From JBGAPI01 sp044221335 (GTDB taxonomy: Bacteria; Pseudomonadota; Gammaproteobacteria; Xanthomonadales; Ahniellaceae): DNA of 64,000 nt. Within the stretch, counting starts at the first letter, position 1. Every line of letters begins with the position of its first letter. Shown here piece by piece: positions 1 to 8,899 of this stretch. The notes under the pieces were generated by a model. That model was not told where the DNA came from. It did not search any database and was given only the letters and a program-made list of their open reading frames with translations. The stretch covers positions 83,555 to 147,554 of the forward strand of contig JBGAPI010000007.1 in NCBI GenBank assembly GCA_044221335.1, written 5' to 3'. Both the position numbers and the translations under genes were made by a program.

Positions 1-2
1 GG

Positions 3-1097
3 GCCGAAATCGTCCAGGGCCATCGGATCGTCATCATTCCGCTGAAGTACCCGATGATGAACCTCGACTGCCGGATCGGTTTCGACCCGGATGGGCGACT
101 CAACACCTTTCGCCTGGTGCCGGCACTGAGCCAGGCGCCGGCGGTACCGCCGAGCTTCGTCGACAACGACACGTACGCCGAGCGCGCGGTGAAGCTCGGT
201 CCGGCCGGTCGCGAGCTGGACGGCACGCTGAGTCTGCCGAAGGGCGCCGGGCCGTTTCCGGCGGTGGTGCTGGTGCACGGCTCCGGCCCGCAGGACCGCG
301 ACGAGACCATCGGCAAGACCCGGCCCTTCGCCGACCTCGCCGCGGCGCTCGCGAGCCAGGGCATCGCGGTGCTGCGCTACGAGAAGCGCAGCAAGGCGCG
401 ACCGCAGGAATTCGCCGACAACCGCTACACCGTCGACCTCGAGACCGTCGACGATGCGCTCGCCGGCGCCGAGCTGCTGCGCCACGAGGCGACGATCGAT
501 CCAGCCCGCGTGATCGTCGTCGGCCACAGCCTGGGCGCGATGATGGCTCCGAGGATCGCGTCCCGCGATCCGCGCCTCGCGGGCGTCGCGATGCTGGCGG
601 CGCCGTCACGGGCGCTGCAGGCGGTCTACCTCGAGCAGATCGACTACCTCGCGAATCTCGACGGCAAGGTCGACGCCGACGAACAGAAGCAGCTCGACCA
701 GGAGAAGGCGAAGGTTGCACGCCTGACGAGCACGGGCCCGAGCGGCAAGCCCGAGGAGAATCCACTCAACCTCGCCGCCAGCTACTGGGCGGACCTGCTT
801 GGCTACGATCAGGTGAAAGTCGCGCAGGCGCTCACCTTGCCGATGTTCATCGCCCAGGGCGGTCGCGACTATCAGGTGACGAAGGTCGACTTCGACGGCT
901 GGCAGCAGGCGCTGGCCGGACGCGACACCGTCACGTTCCGCTTCTATCCGAAGGTTTCCCACGTGTTCATCGCGGGCGAGGGAATGGCGACGCCGGACGA
1001 GTACCTGACGGTTCCCGGACACGTGGATGCCGCGCCAATCGCCGACCTCGTCGCCTGGATCACCGCCCTGAAGCCGCCCGCAACGCCGGCGAAGTAG
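3..1097 (+). CDS. alpha/beta hydrolase (5' end outside window)
   Basis: The reading frame is open from the first bases, so the N-terminus lies upstream. The ATG at 54 is internal, because the residues before it continue the same domain (GHRIVIIPLKYPMMN). The leading part resembles the end of a DUF3887-type accessory domain. The rest is a serine hydrolase fold: an oxyanion-loop HGSGPQDRDE, the nucleophile elbow GHSLGA with its Ser codon at 528-530, an acidic residue in the GGRDY loop and the catalytic His in SHVF (codon at 960). Substrate is unknown; relatives are esterases, acyl-peptide hydrolase-like enzymes and dienelactone-hydrolase-like enzymes. Its TAG stop has no palindrome attached, unlike many other TAG stops here. 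Only 16 bp separate it from the following carboxypeptidase, so co-transcription is likely. Confidence 0.85.
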   Translation, partial: AEIVQGHRIVIIPLKYPMMNLDCRIGFDPDGRLNTFRLVPALSQAPAVPPSFVDNDTYAERAVKLGPAGRELDGTLSLPKGAGPFPAVVLVHGSGPQDRDETIGKTRPFADLAAALASQGIAVLRYEKRSKARPQEFADNRYTVDLETVDDALAGAELLRHEATIDPARVIVVGHSLGAMMAPRIASRDPRLAGVAMLAAPSRALQAVYLEQIDYLANLDGKVDADEQKQLDQEKAKVARLTSTGPSGKPEENPLNLAASYWADLLGYDQVKVAQALTLPMFIAQGGRDYQVTKVDFDGWQQALAGRDTVTFRFYPKVSHVFIAGEGMATPDEYLTVPGHVDAAPIADLVAWITALKPPATPAK

Positions 1098-1113
1098 TCG
1101 CTACAGTTCCGGA

Positions 1114-1887
1114 ATGCCGCGATCGCATCTTGTCCTCCGCAACACGCTCGTCGTCGATGCCGTGCCCGCCCGGTTGATGTCCGGGCGCGGCAACGCGACG
1201 GCGCGGGCATTGGCCGGCGCGGTGTGGCTGGTCCGGCGCAAGAGCGATGGGCGCTACCTCGCGATCGTCCGCTCCGACGGGTCGGTGCGCGTGCTGCTGC
1301 GGGGCGCGGCTCGCGCGGTCGACGCGCGTGCGATCGAACGCCGTCGATGCCCGCCGGCACTGTCGCTCCGCGAACTGCAGCGGCGCCTGCGCGGGCTGGG
1401 ACTGACACCGGCCTACGGCCACGCCGAGCAGCTGGTGGCGATCGCCGAGCCGCGGCAGCTCAGCTACGCCGGTCGCGATCGCTTTTCGCGGCCGCTCTGG
1501 CTCACGGCCGACACGACGCGTGCCTGGCAGCGGATGCGCCGCGCGGCGGCGCGCGCGGGTGTCGTGCTGGAGGCGATCTCGGGGTTCCGCAGCCATGCCT
1601 ACCAGCTCGGGATTTTTCGCCGCAAGCTGGCGCGCGGGCAGACGCTGGCGCAGATCCTCACGGTCAACGTCGCGCCGGGCTTCTCCGAGCACCACAGCGG
1701 TCGTGCGCTCGACATCGGTACGCCGGGAGAGCCGCCGGCGGAGGAGTCGTTCGAGTCGACGCCTGCCTTTGCCTGGCTGCGCGACAACGCGGCGCGGTTC
1801 GGATTCCGGATGTCGTTTCCGCGCGGCAATCCGCACGGCGTCGTCTACGAGCCGTGGCATTGGTATTACGTCGGGCCGCGACCGTGA
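1114..1887 (+). CDS. M15B-type D-alanyl-D-alanine carboxypeptidase
   Basis: A 257-residue protein with the M15 zinc-peptidase signature. S191-E-H193-H-S-G196-R-A198-L-D200 fits SxHxxGxAxD, where His and Asp bind zinc, and E246-P-W-H249 near the C-terminus gives the catalytic Glu and third ligand. Family members (VanY/DacB-like) remove the terminal D-Ala from peptidoglycan stem peptides. The first 100 residues are basic and variable, with no clear signal peptide, so localisation is uncertain. It follows the hydrolase closely. Its TGA stop is followed by a 216-bp gap with two palindromes before the convergent dxs. Confidence 0.85.
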   Translation: MPRSHLVLRNTLVVDAVPARLMSGRGNATARALAGAVWLVRRKSDGRYLAIVRSDGSVRVLLRGAARAVDARAIERRRCPPALSLRELQRRLRGLGLTPAYGHAEQLVAIAEPRQLSYAGRDRFSRPLWLTADTTRAWQRMRRAAARAGVVLEAISGFRSHAYQLGIFRRKLARGQTLAQILTVNVAPGFSEHHSGRALDIGTPGEPPAEESFESTPAFAWLRDNAARFGFRMSFPRGNPHGVVYEPWHWYYVGPRP

Positions 1888-2042
1888 AATTGCGTTGGAT
1901 CTGCCGACGGGTGGCCGAAGCGCTGGGAGCGCAAGGGCAACATTTCCCGATGGCCGACGGGGTGCTGGAGCATCTTTCCCGCAAGCACGAGCGCGAGCGC
2001 CTCTCCCGGTCGTCGCCTTCGGTGGATGGACGAATCTCCGTT

Positions 2043-2065
2043 GGGTGCGCCGAGGCGCACTCTAC
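2043..2065 (-). repeat. REP-like palindrome, GGTGCGCC stem, GTAG head
   Basis: Read on the minus strand: GTAGAGTGCGCC, TC, then GGCGCACC. It is the same subfamily as the copies at 35241 and 44821. It lies 20 bp from the REP that overlaps the dxs stop. Confidence 0.6.
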
Positions 2066-2084
2066 GAGGCCGATGTGCCTCGCG

Positions 2085-2107
2085 ATGGCGGGCAGGGCCC
2101 GCCCTAC
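2085..2107 (-). repeat. REP-like palindrome supplying the dxs stop codon
   Basis: On the minus strand GTAGGGCGGGC is followed at once by its complement GCCCGCC and the tail CCAT. The TAG of the head (2104-2106) is the dxs stop codon, so the hairpin starts directly at the end of translation. Confidence 0.8.
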
Positions 2108-4002
2108 AGCGCCAGTTTCAGGCTCGGGGTGCGTTCCAGCTCCGGCCATCGGGTGAGAATGGCCTTGCGGATGCCGTCGACATCGAGCCCGGACTCGGCC
2201 AGCAGTTCCTCGCGCGAGGCGTGCTCGAGGTAGGTGTCGGCGAGGCCGAGGTGCAGGATCTGCGGCGCGATGCCGCCTCGGGCCGCGTAGAACTCCGCGA
2301 CGCCGGAGCCGGCGCCGCCGGCGATGGCGTTGTCCTCGAGGGTGACCACGAGGTCGTGCGACGCTGCCAGTTCCGCGAGCAGCGCGGCATCCAGCGGCTT
2401 GACGAAGCGCATGTTGACGACCGACGCATCGAGCGTCTCGCCGACCGCGACGGCCGCGTCGACGAGCGCGCCGAAGGCGAGCAGGGCGATCCGGCGGCCC
2501 TGGCGGCGGACCTCGGCCTTGCCGATCGGGATCGCGGTCATCGCGGCGACCGGCGTCGTGCCGTTGCCGCCGCCGCGCGGATAGCGCACCGCGGCCGGGC
2601 CGTCGTGCAGGAAGCCGGTGTAGAGCATCTGCCGGCACTCGTCCTCGTTGGACGGCGCCAGGATGGTCATGTTCGGGATGCAGCGCAGGAAGGACAGGTC
2701 GAAGCTGCCGGCGTGGGTCGCGCCGTCCGGGCCGACGACGCCCGCACGGTCGATCGCGAACAGCACCGGCAGATCCTGCAGCGCGACGTCGTGGACCAGC
2801 TGGTCGTAGGCACGCTGCAGGAAGGTCGAATAGATCGCCACGACCGGCTTCAGGCCGTCGCAGGCCATGCCCGCCGCCAGGGTGACCGAGTGCTGCTCGG
2901 CGATGCCGACGTCGAAGTAGCGCTCCGGAAATTCCTTCGAGAAGCGCACCAGGCCCGAGCCTTCGCGCATCGCCGGCGTGATCCCGACGAGGCGCTCGTC
3001 GGCCTTCGCCATGTCGCACAGCCAGTCGCCGAACACCTGGGTGTAGGACAGTTTCGCCGGCTTCTTCACCACGCCGATCTTCGGGTCGAACGGGCCGACC
3101 GCGTGGTACTCGATCTGGTCGGCCTCGGCGAGCTCGTAGCCCTTGCCCTTGGTGGTGATGATGTGCAGCAGCTGCGGGCCCTTCAGGTCCTTCAGCGTGC
3201 GGATCGCCTGGGTCAGCTCGTCGAGGTTGTGGCCGTCGATCGGGCCGAAGTAGTGGAAGCCGAACTCCTCGAACAGCGTCGAGGGCACGAACATGCCCTT
3301 CCAGTGCTCCTCCCAGCGGCGCAGGAAGCGCCAGGCCGGCGAGCCGCGGCGGACCATGCGCTTGGCGCGCTCGCGCGCGGCGTTCAGTGTCGGGCTGGTC
3401 ATCAGGCGGCCGAGCATCTTGGTCAGTGCGCCGACGTTTTCCGAGATCGACATCCGGTTGTCGTTCAGCACGACCAGCAGGTTTGGTTCCGGCTGCACGT
3501 CGCCGCCGTGGTTCAGCGCCTCGAAGGCCATGCCGGCGGTCATCGCGCCGTCGCCGATCACCGCCACCACCCGGCGCGGGTCGCCGCGACGCGCATTGGC
3601 GATCGCCATGCCGAGCGCGGCGCTGATCGAGGTCGACGAATGACCGACGCCGAAGGTGTCGTAGGGGCTCTCGTCGCGCTTCGGGAACGGCGCCAGGCCG
3701 TCGCGCTTCTTGATCGTATCGATGCGGTCGCGGCGGCCGGTCAGGATCTTGTGCGGGTAGCACTGGTGGCCGACGTCCCAGACGATGCGGTCGGTCGGCG
3801 TGTCGAACAGGTAGTGCAGGGCGACGGTCAGCTCGACCACGCCGAGGCCGGCACCGAAATGGCCGCCGGAACGGCCGACCGACTCGATCAGGTAGTCCCG
3901 CAGCTCGTCGGCCAGCGGTTTCAGCTCCGCCTCGGAGAGCTTGCGCACGTCGGCGCCGGAGTCGATCTTGGAAAGTTTCGGATAGCGGACTGGATCGATC
4001 AT
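2104..4002 (-). CDS. dxs: 1-deoxy-D-xylulose-5-phosphate synthase
   Basis: A 632-residue thiamine-diphosphate enzyme that condenses pyruvate and glyceraldehyde-3-phosphate, the first step of the MEP isoprenoid pathway, and also feeds thiamine and pyridoxal synthesis. Visible landmarks are H48 in SGGHFGAGLG, the TPP/Mg motif G150-D-G-A-M with its downstream Asn, the DRAGVVGPDG segment and the transketolase C-terminal domain. Length matches the family (about 620). I take the ATG at 4002 (MIDPVRYPKL) rather than an in-frame ATG 24 codons upstream, because this is where conserved DXS N-termini begin. There is no ispA or xseB next to it. The stop is a TAG embedded in a palindrome. Confidence 0.97.
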   Translation of the reverse strand: MIDPVRYPKLSKIDSGADVRKLSEAELKPLADELRDYLIESVGRSGGHFGAGLGVVELTVALHYLFDTPTDRIVWDVGHQCYPHKILTGRRDRIDTIKKRDGLAPFPKRDESPYDTFGVGHSSTSISAALGMAIANARRGDPRRVVAVIGDGAMTAGMAFEALNHGGDVQPEPNLLVVLNDNRMSISENVGALTKMLGRLMTSPTLNAARERAKRMVRRGSPAWRFLRRWEEHWKGMFVPSTLFEEFGFHYFGPIDGHNLDELTQAIRTLKDLKGPQLLHIITTKGKGYELAEADQIEYHAVGPFDPKIGVVKKPAKLSYTQVFGDWLCDMAKADERLVGITPAMREGSGLVRFSKEFPERYFDVGIAEQHSVTLAAGMACDGLKPVVAIYSTFLQRAYDQLVHDVALQDLPVLFAIDRAGVVGPDGATHAGSFDLSFLRCIPNMTILAPSNEDECRQMLYTGFLHDGPAAVRYPRGGGNGTTPVAAMTAIPIGKAEVRRQGRRIALLAFGALVDAAVAVGETLDASVVNMRFVKPLDAALLAELAASHDLVVTLEDNAIAGGAGSGVAEFYAARGGIAPQILHLGLADTYLEHASREELLAESGLDVDGIRKAILTRWPELERTPSLKLAL

Positions 4003-4193
4003 GGAGCAGGCGATGCGGGACGGCCGGACCGAGGATTGGGCGGCGATTGTCCGGCAGCCGGGTAGAGCAAGCAATGACGAGGCGAGGGCAGGGGCGGGCG
4101 ACCGGGTGGCAATGCGATGTCCGGCGGCGACCGGCCGACGAATTGACGGACCGATGACAATTCGGACACGTCCGGGCGTCTAGACTGGCTCCG

Positions 4194-6167
4194 ATGAAGT
4201 TCGCGATGTCGTCACTTCCGCCCTCGCGGCGATCGGAACCGGGTCCGGGCCGCTGCCCGCTCGTCCTGCTGGCGCTGTTCTGGGCCCTGGCGGTGATTGT
4301 CCCGCCGGCGTCGGCCGCCGAGGCGGTGGCCGTCGCCGCCGAGCCGACCGGCAGCGCGAACTGGCGCTGGAACGTCAATCTGCTGCGCCAGCTGGGCTTC
4401 GCGATCGACCAGGGCACGGTCGACCTCGCGGCCGGGTCGCAGTGGCGCAGCGTCGCCCAGGCGACCGAGGGGACGCTGACGGCGCGTCTGGAGTTCGGCC
4501 ATTTCCCGGTCGCGACCGCGGGGCGGATCGAGTTCCGCCGGGTCGTCGGGCTGCGCCGGCTTGGAGCCGTCGGCAAGAGCGTGGCGTGGACGCGACGGCT
4601 GGAACAGGTGTCGCTGCTCCCGGACCCGACGGACGGTGACCGCCTGCAACTCGTCGACCGCAGCGGTCACCTGTGGTTCGTGCTGGCGCATGGCCAGCGC
4701 CGCCAGGACGGCGGACGGCTGCACTACGAGACCATGGACGTGCGGGTCTCGGCGGAGCTGGCGGCGGCGCTCGGCGACAAGCGCCTGGCGGACATCGCCG
4801 TCGCGGCGCTGGATCTCGATCTGCCGGTCCAAGGCTTCGACCTCCGCAAGGCGATCGCCGCCGATTGCCAGTCGCCGGACTGGCCCGGAACGCCCGGCAC
4901 CGTCACCAACGTCGCGCTGACCGCGATCACCGGGGTGCAGGCGCAGTGCTCGGCCCCCTGCACCAGTTGCCCGGCCTTCTGTGACGGCGTCGGCGGCAAC
5001 AGTCTCGCCCGGGTGAAGATCACGCCGTCGGCGGCTCTGTCCAACGTCGGCACCTCCTACGTCCCCTGGAACAAGCGCTTCTCCAATCCGGGAGATGCCG
5101 GCACGACCGCGGTGGACTTCCAGCATCCGTACCCGCAGAAGGACGTGCACCCGTTCCTGGCCTGGTCGATCTACCGGATCAACGAGCTCGGCCAGCTCGA
5201 ACAGGTCGGCCGCTCCGGCGGCAAGCACGCCTTCGCCAGCGAGAACGGCGACTGCATCTGCGCCAACGACAACCACATCCTCGGGCCGGGCTGTTCGGAC
5301 GAGTACTCGGCGGGGACCAACGACTTCTCGTTCAACCTCGCCCCGCGCAGCGAGGTGCTGGCCCACACCGCGCAGTGGGGGCGCTGCCACTCGTTCTACG
5401 ACCCCGACTGCGACGGGGTGGACAACTTCACCGTGCAGGATGATTTCGCGCAGCGCGCGGCGGCCCCGGAATCCGACCTGGTCGCGCATCCGATCCCGGC
5501 ATCGCGGTACCACGTCGAGGCCTGGTACCTGGTCCGCGACGACTCCAACTTCGACGACAGCGTCGGCAGCGTCGAGGTGCAGCCGCAGTGGACCGGAGCG
5601 ATGTGGGTGTCGCCGATGAGCGGCGGCTTCCTCTCGGGCCCGGTGATCGACCGCTGGGTGCCGCGCAACAGCATGAACGCGATGAGCGCGCATCAGGTCG
5701 CGAGCACGGCACAGGGCAGTGTCCATCTGGCGGTGAAGGTGACCAGCATCGGCGGCGGCAAGTACCGCTACGACTACGCGCTGCTGAACCGCGACTTCGG
5801 CATTCCGATCACTGCCGGCGTCGAGCCGAACATGGATCTCCTGAGCTATCACGGCGTGGCGGCGCTGCGCCTGCCGGTCGCCGCCTCCAGCGTCATCGAG
5901 GGATTCCAGTTCTTCGACGGTGACGGCAACGCGGGCGACGACTGGTCGCTGTCGCGGTCCGGCGGCACCCTGTCGGTGACGGCACCGGGCGGCAGTTCGC
6001 TCGACTGGGGTTCGCTGTACCGGATCAGCTTCGTCGCCGACTCCGCGCCGGTCACCGGCCAGGCCGCGATGACGCTGGCGACGACCGGCGTGCTGTCCGA
6101 TCCGTCGGTGCAGACGCTGGTGCCGGAGGCGAGCAACACCCGGATCTTCGGCGACGGGTTCGAGTAG
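4194..6167 (+). CDS. secreted protein of unknown function with C-terminal FxDGFE tail
   Basis: A 657-residue protein divergent from dxs. An extended basic N-terminus precedes a hydrophobic segment (LVLLALFWALAVIV) and a likely signal-peptidase site after PPASA, near residue 41. The mature part has a Cys-rich stretch with seven Cys around residues 225-265 and again near 360-405 (CICANDN, CSDEYS), suggesting disulfides in the periplasm or outside. Weakly repetitive beta-type sequence follows. I recognise no catalytic motif or named domain. The last residues, RIFGDGFE, closely match the end of the 1467-residue exoprotein encoded at 27037, pointing to a shared tail signal. The TAG stop lies in the first arm of an inverted repeat. 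Confidence 0.75.
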   Translation: MKFAMSSLPPSRRSEPGPGRCPLVLLALFWALAVIVPPASAAEAVAVAAEPTGSANWRWNVNLLRQLGFAIDQGTVDLAAGSQWRSVAQATEGTLTARLEFGHFPVATAGRIEFRRVVGLRRLGAVGKSVAWTRRLEQVSLLPDPTDGDRLQLVDRSGHLWFVLAHGQRRQDGGRLHYETMDVRVSAELAAALGDKRLADIAVAALDLDLPVQGFDLRKAIAADCQSPDWPGTPGTVTNVALTAITGVQAQCSAPCTSCPAFCDGVGGNSLARVKITPSAALSNVGTSYVPWNKRFSNPGDAGTTAVDFQHPYPQKDVHPFLAWSIYRINELGQLEQVGRSGGKHAFASENGDCICANDNHILGPGCSDEYSAGTNDFSFNLAPRSEVLAHTAQWGRCHSFYDPDCDGVDNFTVQDDFAQRAAAPESDLVAHPIPASRYHVEAWYLVRDDSNFDDSVGSVEVQPQWTGAMWVSPMSGGFLSGPVIDRWVPRNSMNAMSAHQVASTAQGSVHLAVKVTSIGGGKYRYDYALLNRDFGIPITAGVEPNMDLLSYHGVAALRLPVAASSVIEGFQFFDGDGNAGDDWSLSRSGGTLSVTAPGGSSLDWGSLYRISFVADSAPVTGQAAMTLATTGVLSDPSVQTLVPEASNTRIFGDGFE

Positions 6168-6245
6168 GAGCGGCGTGAGCCGCGAGCGGCAGGGCCTCGC
6201 GCTCGCGACTGACGTCGCTCGGACATCGCGGCTCACGCCGCTCCT
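6164..6245. repeat. inverted repeat with perfect 20-bp arms at a stop codon
   Basis: The left arm at 6166-6185 (AGGAGCGGCGTGAGCCGCGA) is the exact reverse complement of the right arm at 6226-6245. With the preceding GT it reads GTAGGAGCGG, so the TAG stop of the upstream gene (6165-6167) is in the head. The loop contains CGCGACTGACGTCGCTC, also found at 53945. Confidence 0.8.
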
Positions 6246-6351
6246 CCATTGGGCTTTGCCCGAGGTCTGCCACCTCGCCGCCATCGATTCAGCCGGCGCG
6301 GGGGAGTCGACCGGCTAGACTGCCCCGCGATCGCTCCTGCCGGTACCTCCT

Positions 6352-8832
6352 TTGGACCTGTCCCGCTTCGCCCTGCCGCCGATCTGGCGCGAACGCCTCG
6401 CCGCCGCCTGGCGTGTCGCGCGTGCGCCGTTCTTCCTGGGGCTCGGTGCGCTGATCGGCTTCGGTGTGCCGTACGCCTGGTACCTCGACCGCCTGGTGGT
6501 GTCCGGCTTCGGCGGCCTGTCCTTCGTCGAGCCGACGCGGGTCTACGCGCGGCCGCTGGCCCTGACCCGCGGGCTCCGGATGGATGCCGCGACCCTGCGC
6601 GCCGAGCTTGCCGCCGCGCGCTACCGCGAGCTGCCGGTGGCGAACACGCCCGGCACCTTCCATGTCGAGGGGGCGGCCTTCAGCATCGCCAGCCGCGGCT
6701 TCGCCGGGCCGCGCGGCGTCGAGCCGGCTCGGCATCTCGCGGTCACGCTCGCCGACGGCCGCATCGCCGGCGTCACCGATTCCGACCGCAGGACGGTGCT
6801 GGCGGAGGCGCATCTCGATCCGGCCCGGATCGCGACCTTCTATGGCGACCGCGCCGAGGAGCGTCGCTTCGTGCGCCTGTCCGAAGTGCCGCCGCTGCTG
6901 GTCGCCACGCTGCAGGCCGTCGAGGACCGCGACTTCAAGCACCACTTCGGGGTGAATCCCTGGGCGATCGCGCGCGCCGCGATCAAGAACCTGATCGCCG
7001 GCGAGGTGGTGCAGGGCGGGTCGACGCTGACCCAGCAGCTGGTGCGCAACCTCTACCTCAACCGCGCGCAGCACTGGTCGCGCAAGGTCAACGAGGCGCT
7101 GCTGTCGGTGCTGATCGAGCGCCGCTACAGCAAGGGCCAGATCCTGCAGGCCTACATCAACGAGGTGTACCTCGGGCAGCAGGGCGGGCAGGCGGTGCAC
7201 GGCATGGCCGCGGCCAGCGAGTTCTACTTCGGCCACGACCTCGCGTCCACCGACATCGCCGAGACCGCGCTGCTGGTCGGGATGATCCAGGGGCCGTCGA
7301 TCTACGACCCGCGGCGCTACCCGGAGAAGGCGCGCGAGCGCCGGGCGGTGGTGCTGCGGGTGATGGAGGAGGTCGGGCTGATCTCGACGGTCGAGCGCAA
7401 GTCGGTCGACGCCCAGCCGCTCGGCGTGAGCCCGTCCGGCGCCCTGCCGAAGAACCGCTATCCCGCGTTCATGGATCTGGTCGAGCGCGAGCTGAAGCAG
7501 GCCTACCCCGACGCGCTCGATGCCGCGGGATTGAGCATCTGGACCACGCTGGCACCGTCGACCCAGGAGGCCGCAGAGGCCTCGCTCGCGTCCCAGATCA
7601 AGACGCTGACGAAGAAGGCCGACGAGCTGCAGGGCGCGATGGTGGTGACCGAGTCCCGGACCGGTGCGGTCTCCGCGATCGTCGGCGGTCGCGAGGCCGA
7701 CGCCCAGGGCTTCAATCGCGCACTGTCGGCGGCGCGGCCGGTCGGATCGCTGATCAAGCCCTTCGTGTATCTCGTCGCGCTGGCACAGCCGGAGCAGTAC
7801 TCGCTGATGAGCGTGCTCGACGACAGCGCGGTGAGCGTGCCGCTCGCCGGCGGCAAGGTCTGGGAGCCGTCGAATTCCGACGGCAAGGAGCACGGTCCGA
7901 CCACGCTGATCGACGCGCTGGCGCGTTCCTACAATCTCGCCACTGTTCATCTCGGCCTCGCGCTCGACGTCCGCAAGGTCGGGAAAGTGATCGAAGCGCT
8001 GATCCCCGGCACCCAGGTGGCGCCGAATCCCTCGCTGCTGCTGGGCGCGATCGACCTGTCGCCCTACCAGATGGCCGAGGCCTACCAGTACCTCGCCGCG
8101 GACGGCCATCCGCTGCCGCTGTTCGCGCTCGATGCGGTGCTCGACGCGCAGGGCCAGCCGCTGACCCGCCATGATCCGAAGCCGGTCGCCGGCGATCTGG
8201 TCGAGGCCGCCCGCCTGGTCGGATTCGCGATGCAGGAGACCGCGCGCAGCGGCACGGCGGCGTCGCTCGCCGGTGGCGGGCTCGGCAAGCTGCAACTCGC
8301 CGGCAAGACCGGCACCACCAACGACATGCGCGACAGCTGGTTCGCCGGCTTCACCGGCAGCCATCTCGCGGTGGTCTGGGTCGGCACCGACGACAACCAC
8401 CAGACCGGCCTGTACGGCGCCACCGGTGCGATGAAGATCTGGGCAGAGCTGTTCAATCACCTGCCGAGCGAGCCGCTGCAGCTCGACTTCAGCGAGGACC
8501 CGCTGCTGACCGCGGTCGACGTCGGCTCGCAGACCCGCACCGACGCCGGCTGTTCCGGCGCGCGCAGCCTGCCGTTCATCCGCGGCTACGAGCCGGCGGA
8601 ATATTCCGGCTGCGGCATGGGCGTGCCGGAGGGCGAGTGGCCGGGACTCGCCGCCGATCCGCGCGACGAACGCGATGGACGATACGGTCGTGACGACCGC
8701 GGCTACGACGAGCGCGACCGCCGTGACGACTCCGATCGCGACGAGCGTGACGACCGCGACGAGCGCGACCGGCAGGCGGCACGCAAGAAGAAGTCGCGCT
8801 GGCGCGCCTGGTTCGGTCTCGATCGCGATTAG
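6352..8832 (+). CDS. mrcB: penicillin-binding protein 1B (bifunctional peptidoglycan synthase)
   Basis: An 826-residue class A PBP that polymerises lipid II and cross-links stem peptides in the periplasm. Order: short cytoplasmic N-terminus, one membrane helix (about residues 25-45), a UB2H-like region, the GT51 transglycosylase with catalytic E191 in EDRDFKHHF, then the transpeptidase with S466-L-I-K469, S526-Y-N528 and K652-T-G-T-T. I use the TTG at 6352, which gives the expected N-terminus; no better ATG lies nearby. The last roughly 55 residues are an unusual alternating Asp/Arg tail (DERDRRDDSDRDERDDRDER) ending in a Lys/Arg/Trp-rich segment. The TAG stop lies in a REP-like palindrome. 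Confidence 0.95.
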   Translation: MDLSRFALPPIWRERLAAAWRVARAPFFLGLGALIGFGVPYAWYLDRLVVSGFGGLSFVEPTRVYARPLALTRGLRMDAATLRAELAAARYRELPVANTPGTFHVEGAAFSIASRGFAGPRGVEPARHLAVTLADGRIAGVTDSDRRTVLAEAHLDPARIATFYGDRAEERRFVRLSEVPPLLVATLQAVEDRDFKHHFGVNPWAIARAAIKNLIAGEVVQGGSTLTQQLVRNLYLNRAQHWSRKVNEALLSVLIERRYSKGQILQAYINEVYLGQQGGQAVHGMAAASEFYFGHDLASTDIAETALLVGMIQGPSIYDPRRYPEKARERRAVVLRVMEEVGLISTVERKSVDAQPLGVSPSGALPKNRYPAFMDLVERELKQAYPDALDAAGLSIWTTLAPSTQEAAEASLASQIKTLTKKADELQGAMVVTESRTGAVSAIVGGREADAQGFNRALSAARPVGSLIKPFVYLVALAQPEQYSLMSVLDDSAVSVPLAGGKVWEPSNSDGKEHGPTTLIDALARSYNLATVHLGLALDVRKVGKVIEALIPGTQVAPNPSLLLGAIDLSPYQMAEAYQYLAADGHPLPLFALDAVLDAQGQPLTRHDPKPVAGDLVEAARLVGFAMQETARSGTAASLAGGGLGKLQLAGKTGTTNDMRDSWFAGFTGSHLAVVWVGTDDNHQTGLYGATGAMKIWAELFNHLPSEPLQLDFSEDPLLTAVDVGSQTRTDAGCSGARSLPFIRGYEPAEYSGCGMGVPEGEWPGLAADPRDERDGRYGRDDRGYDERDRRDDSDRDERDDRDERDRQAARKKKSRWRAWFGLDRD

Positions 8833-8890
8833 GGCGGGCACTTCCCGCCATGGCGGAACGCCCGGCGATGGCGGGCGGGGCCCGCCCTAC
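8829..8890. repeat. inverted pair of REP-like palindromes
   Basis: The first copy at 8830-8851 reads TAGGGCGGGCA then TTCCCGCCAT. Its TAG is the mrcB stop. The second copy at 8868-8890 is in opposite orientation (ATGGCGGGC ... GCCCGCCCTAC). The pair ends 9 bp before the next start codon. Confidence 0.75.
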
Positions 8891-8899
8891 AATCGCTCC

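Noticed and set aside
4212..6284. A 690-residue minus-strand frame opposite the exported protein
   Set aside because: No signal or domain. The plus-strand frame has a signal peptide and the FxDGFE tail.
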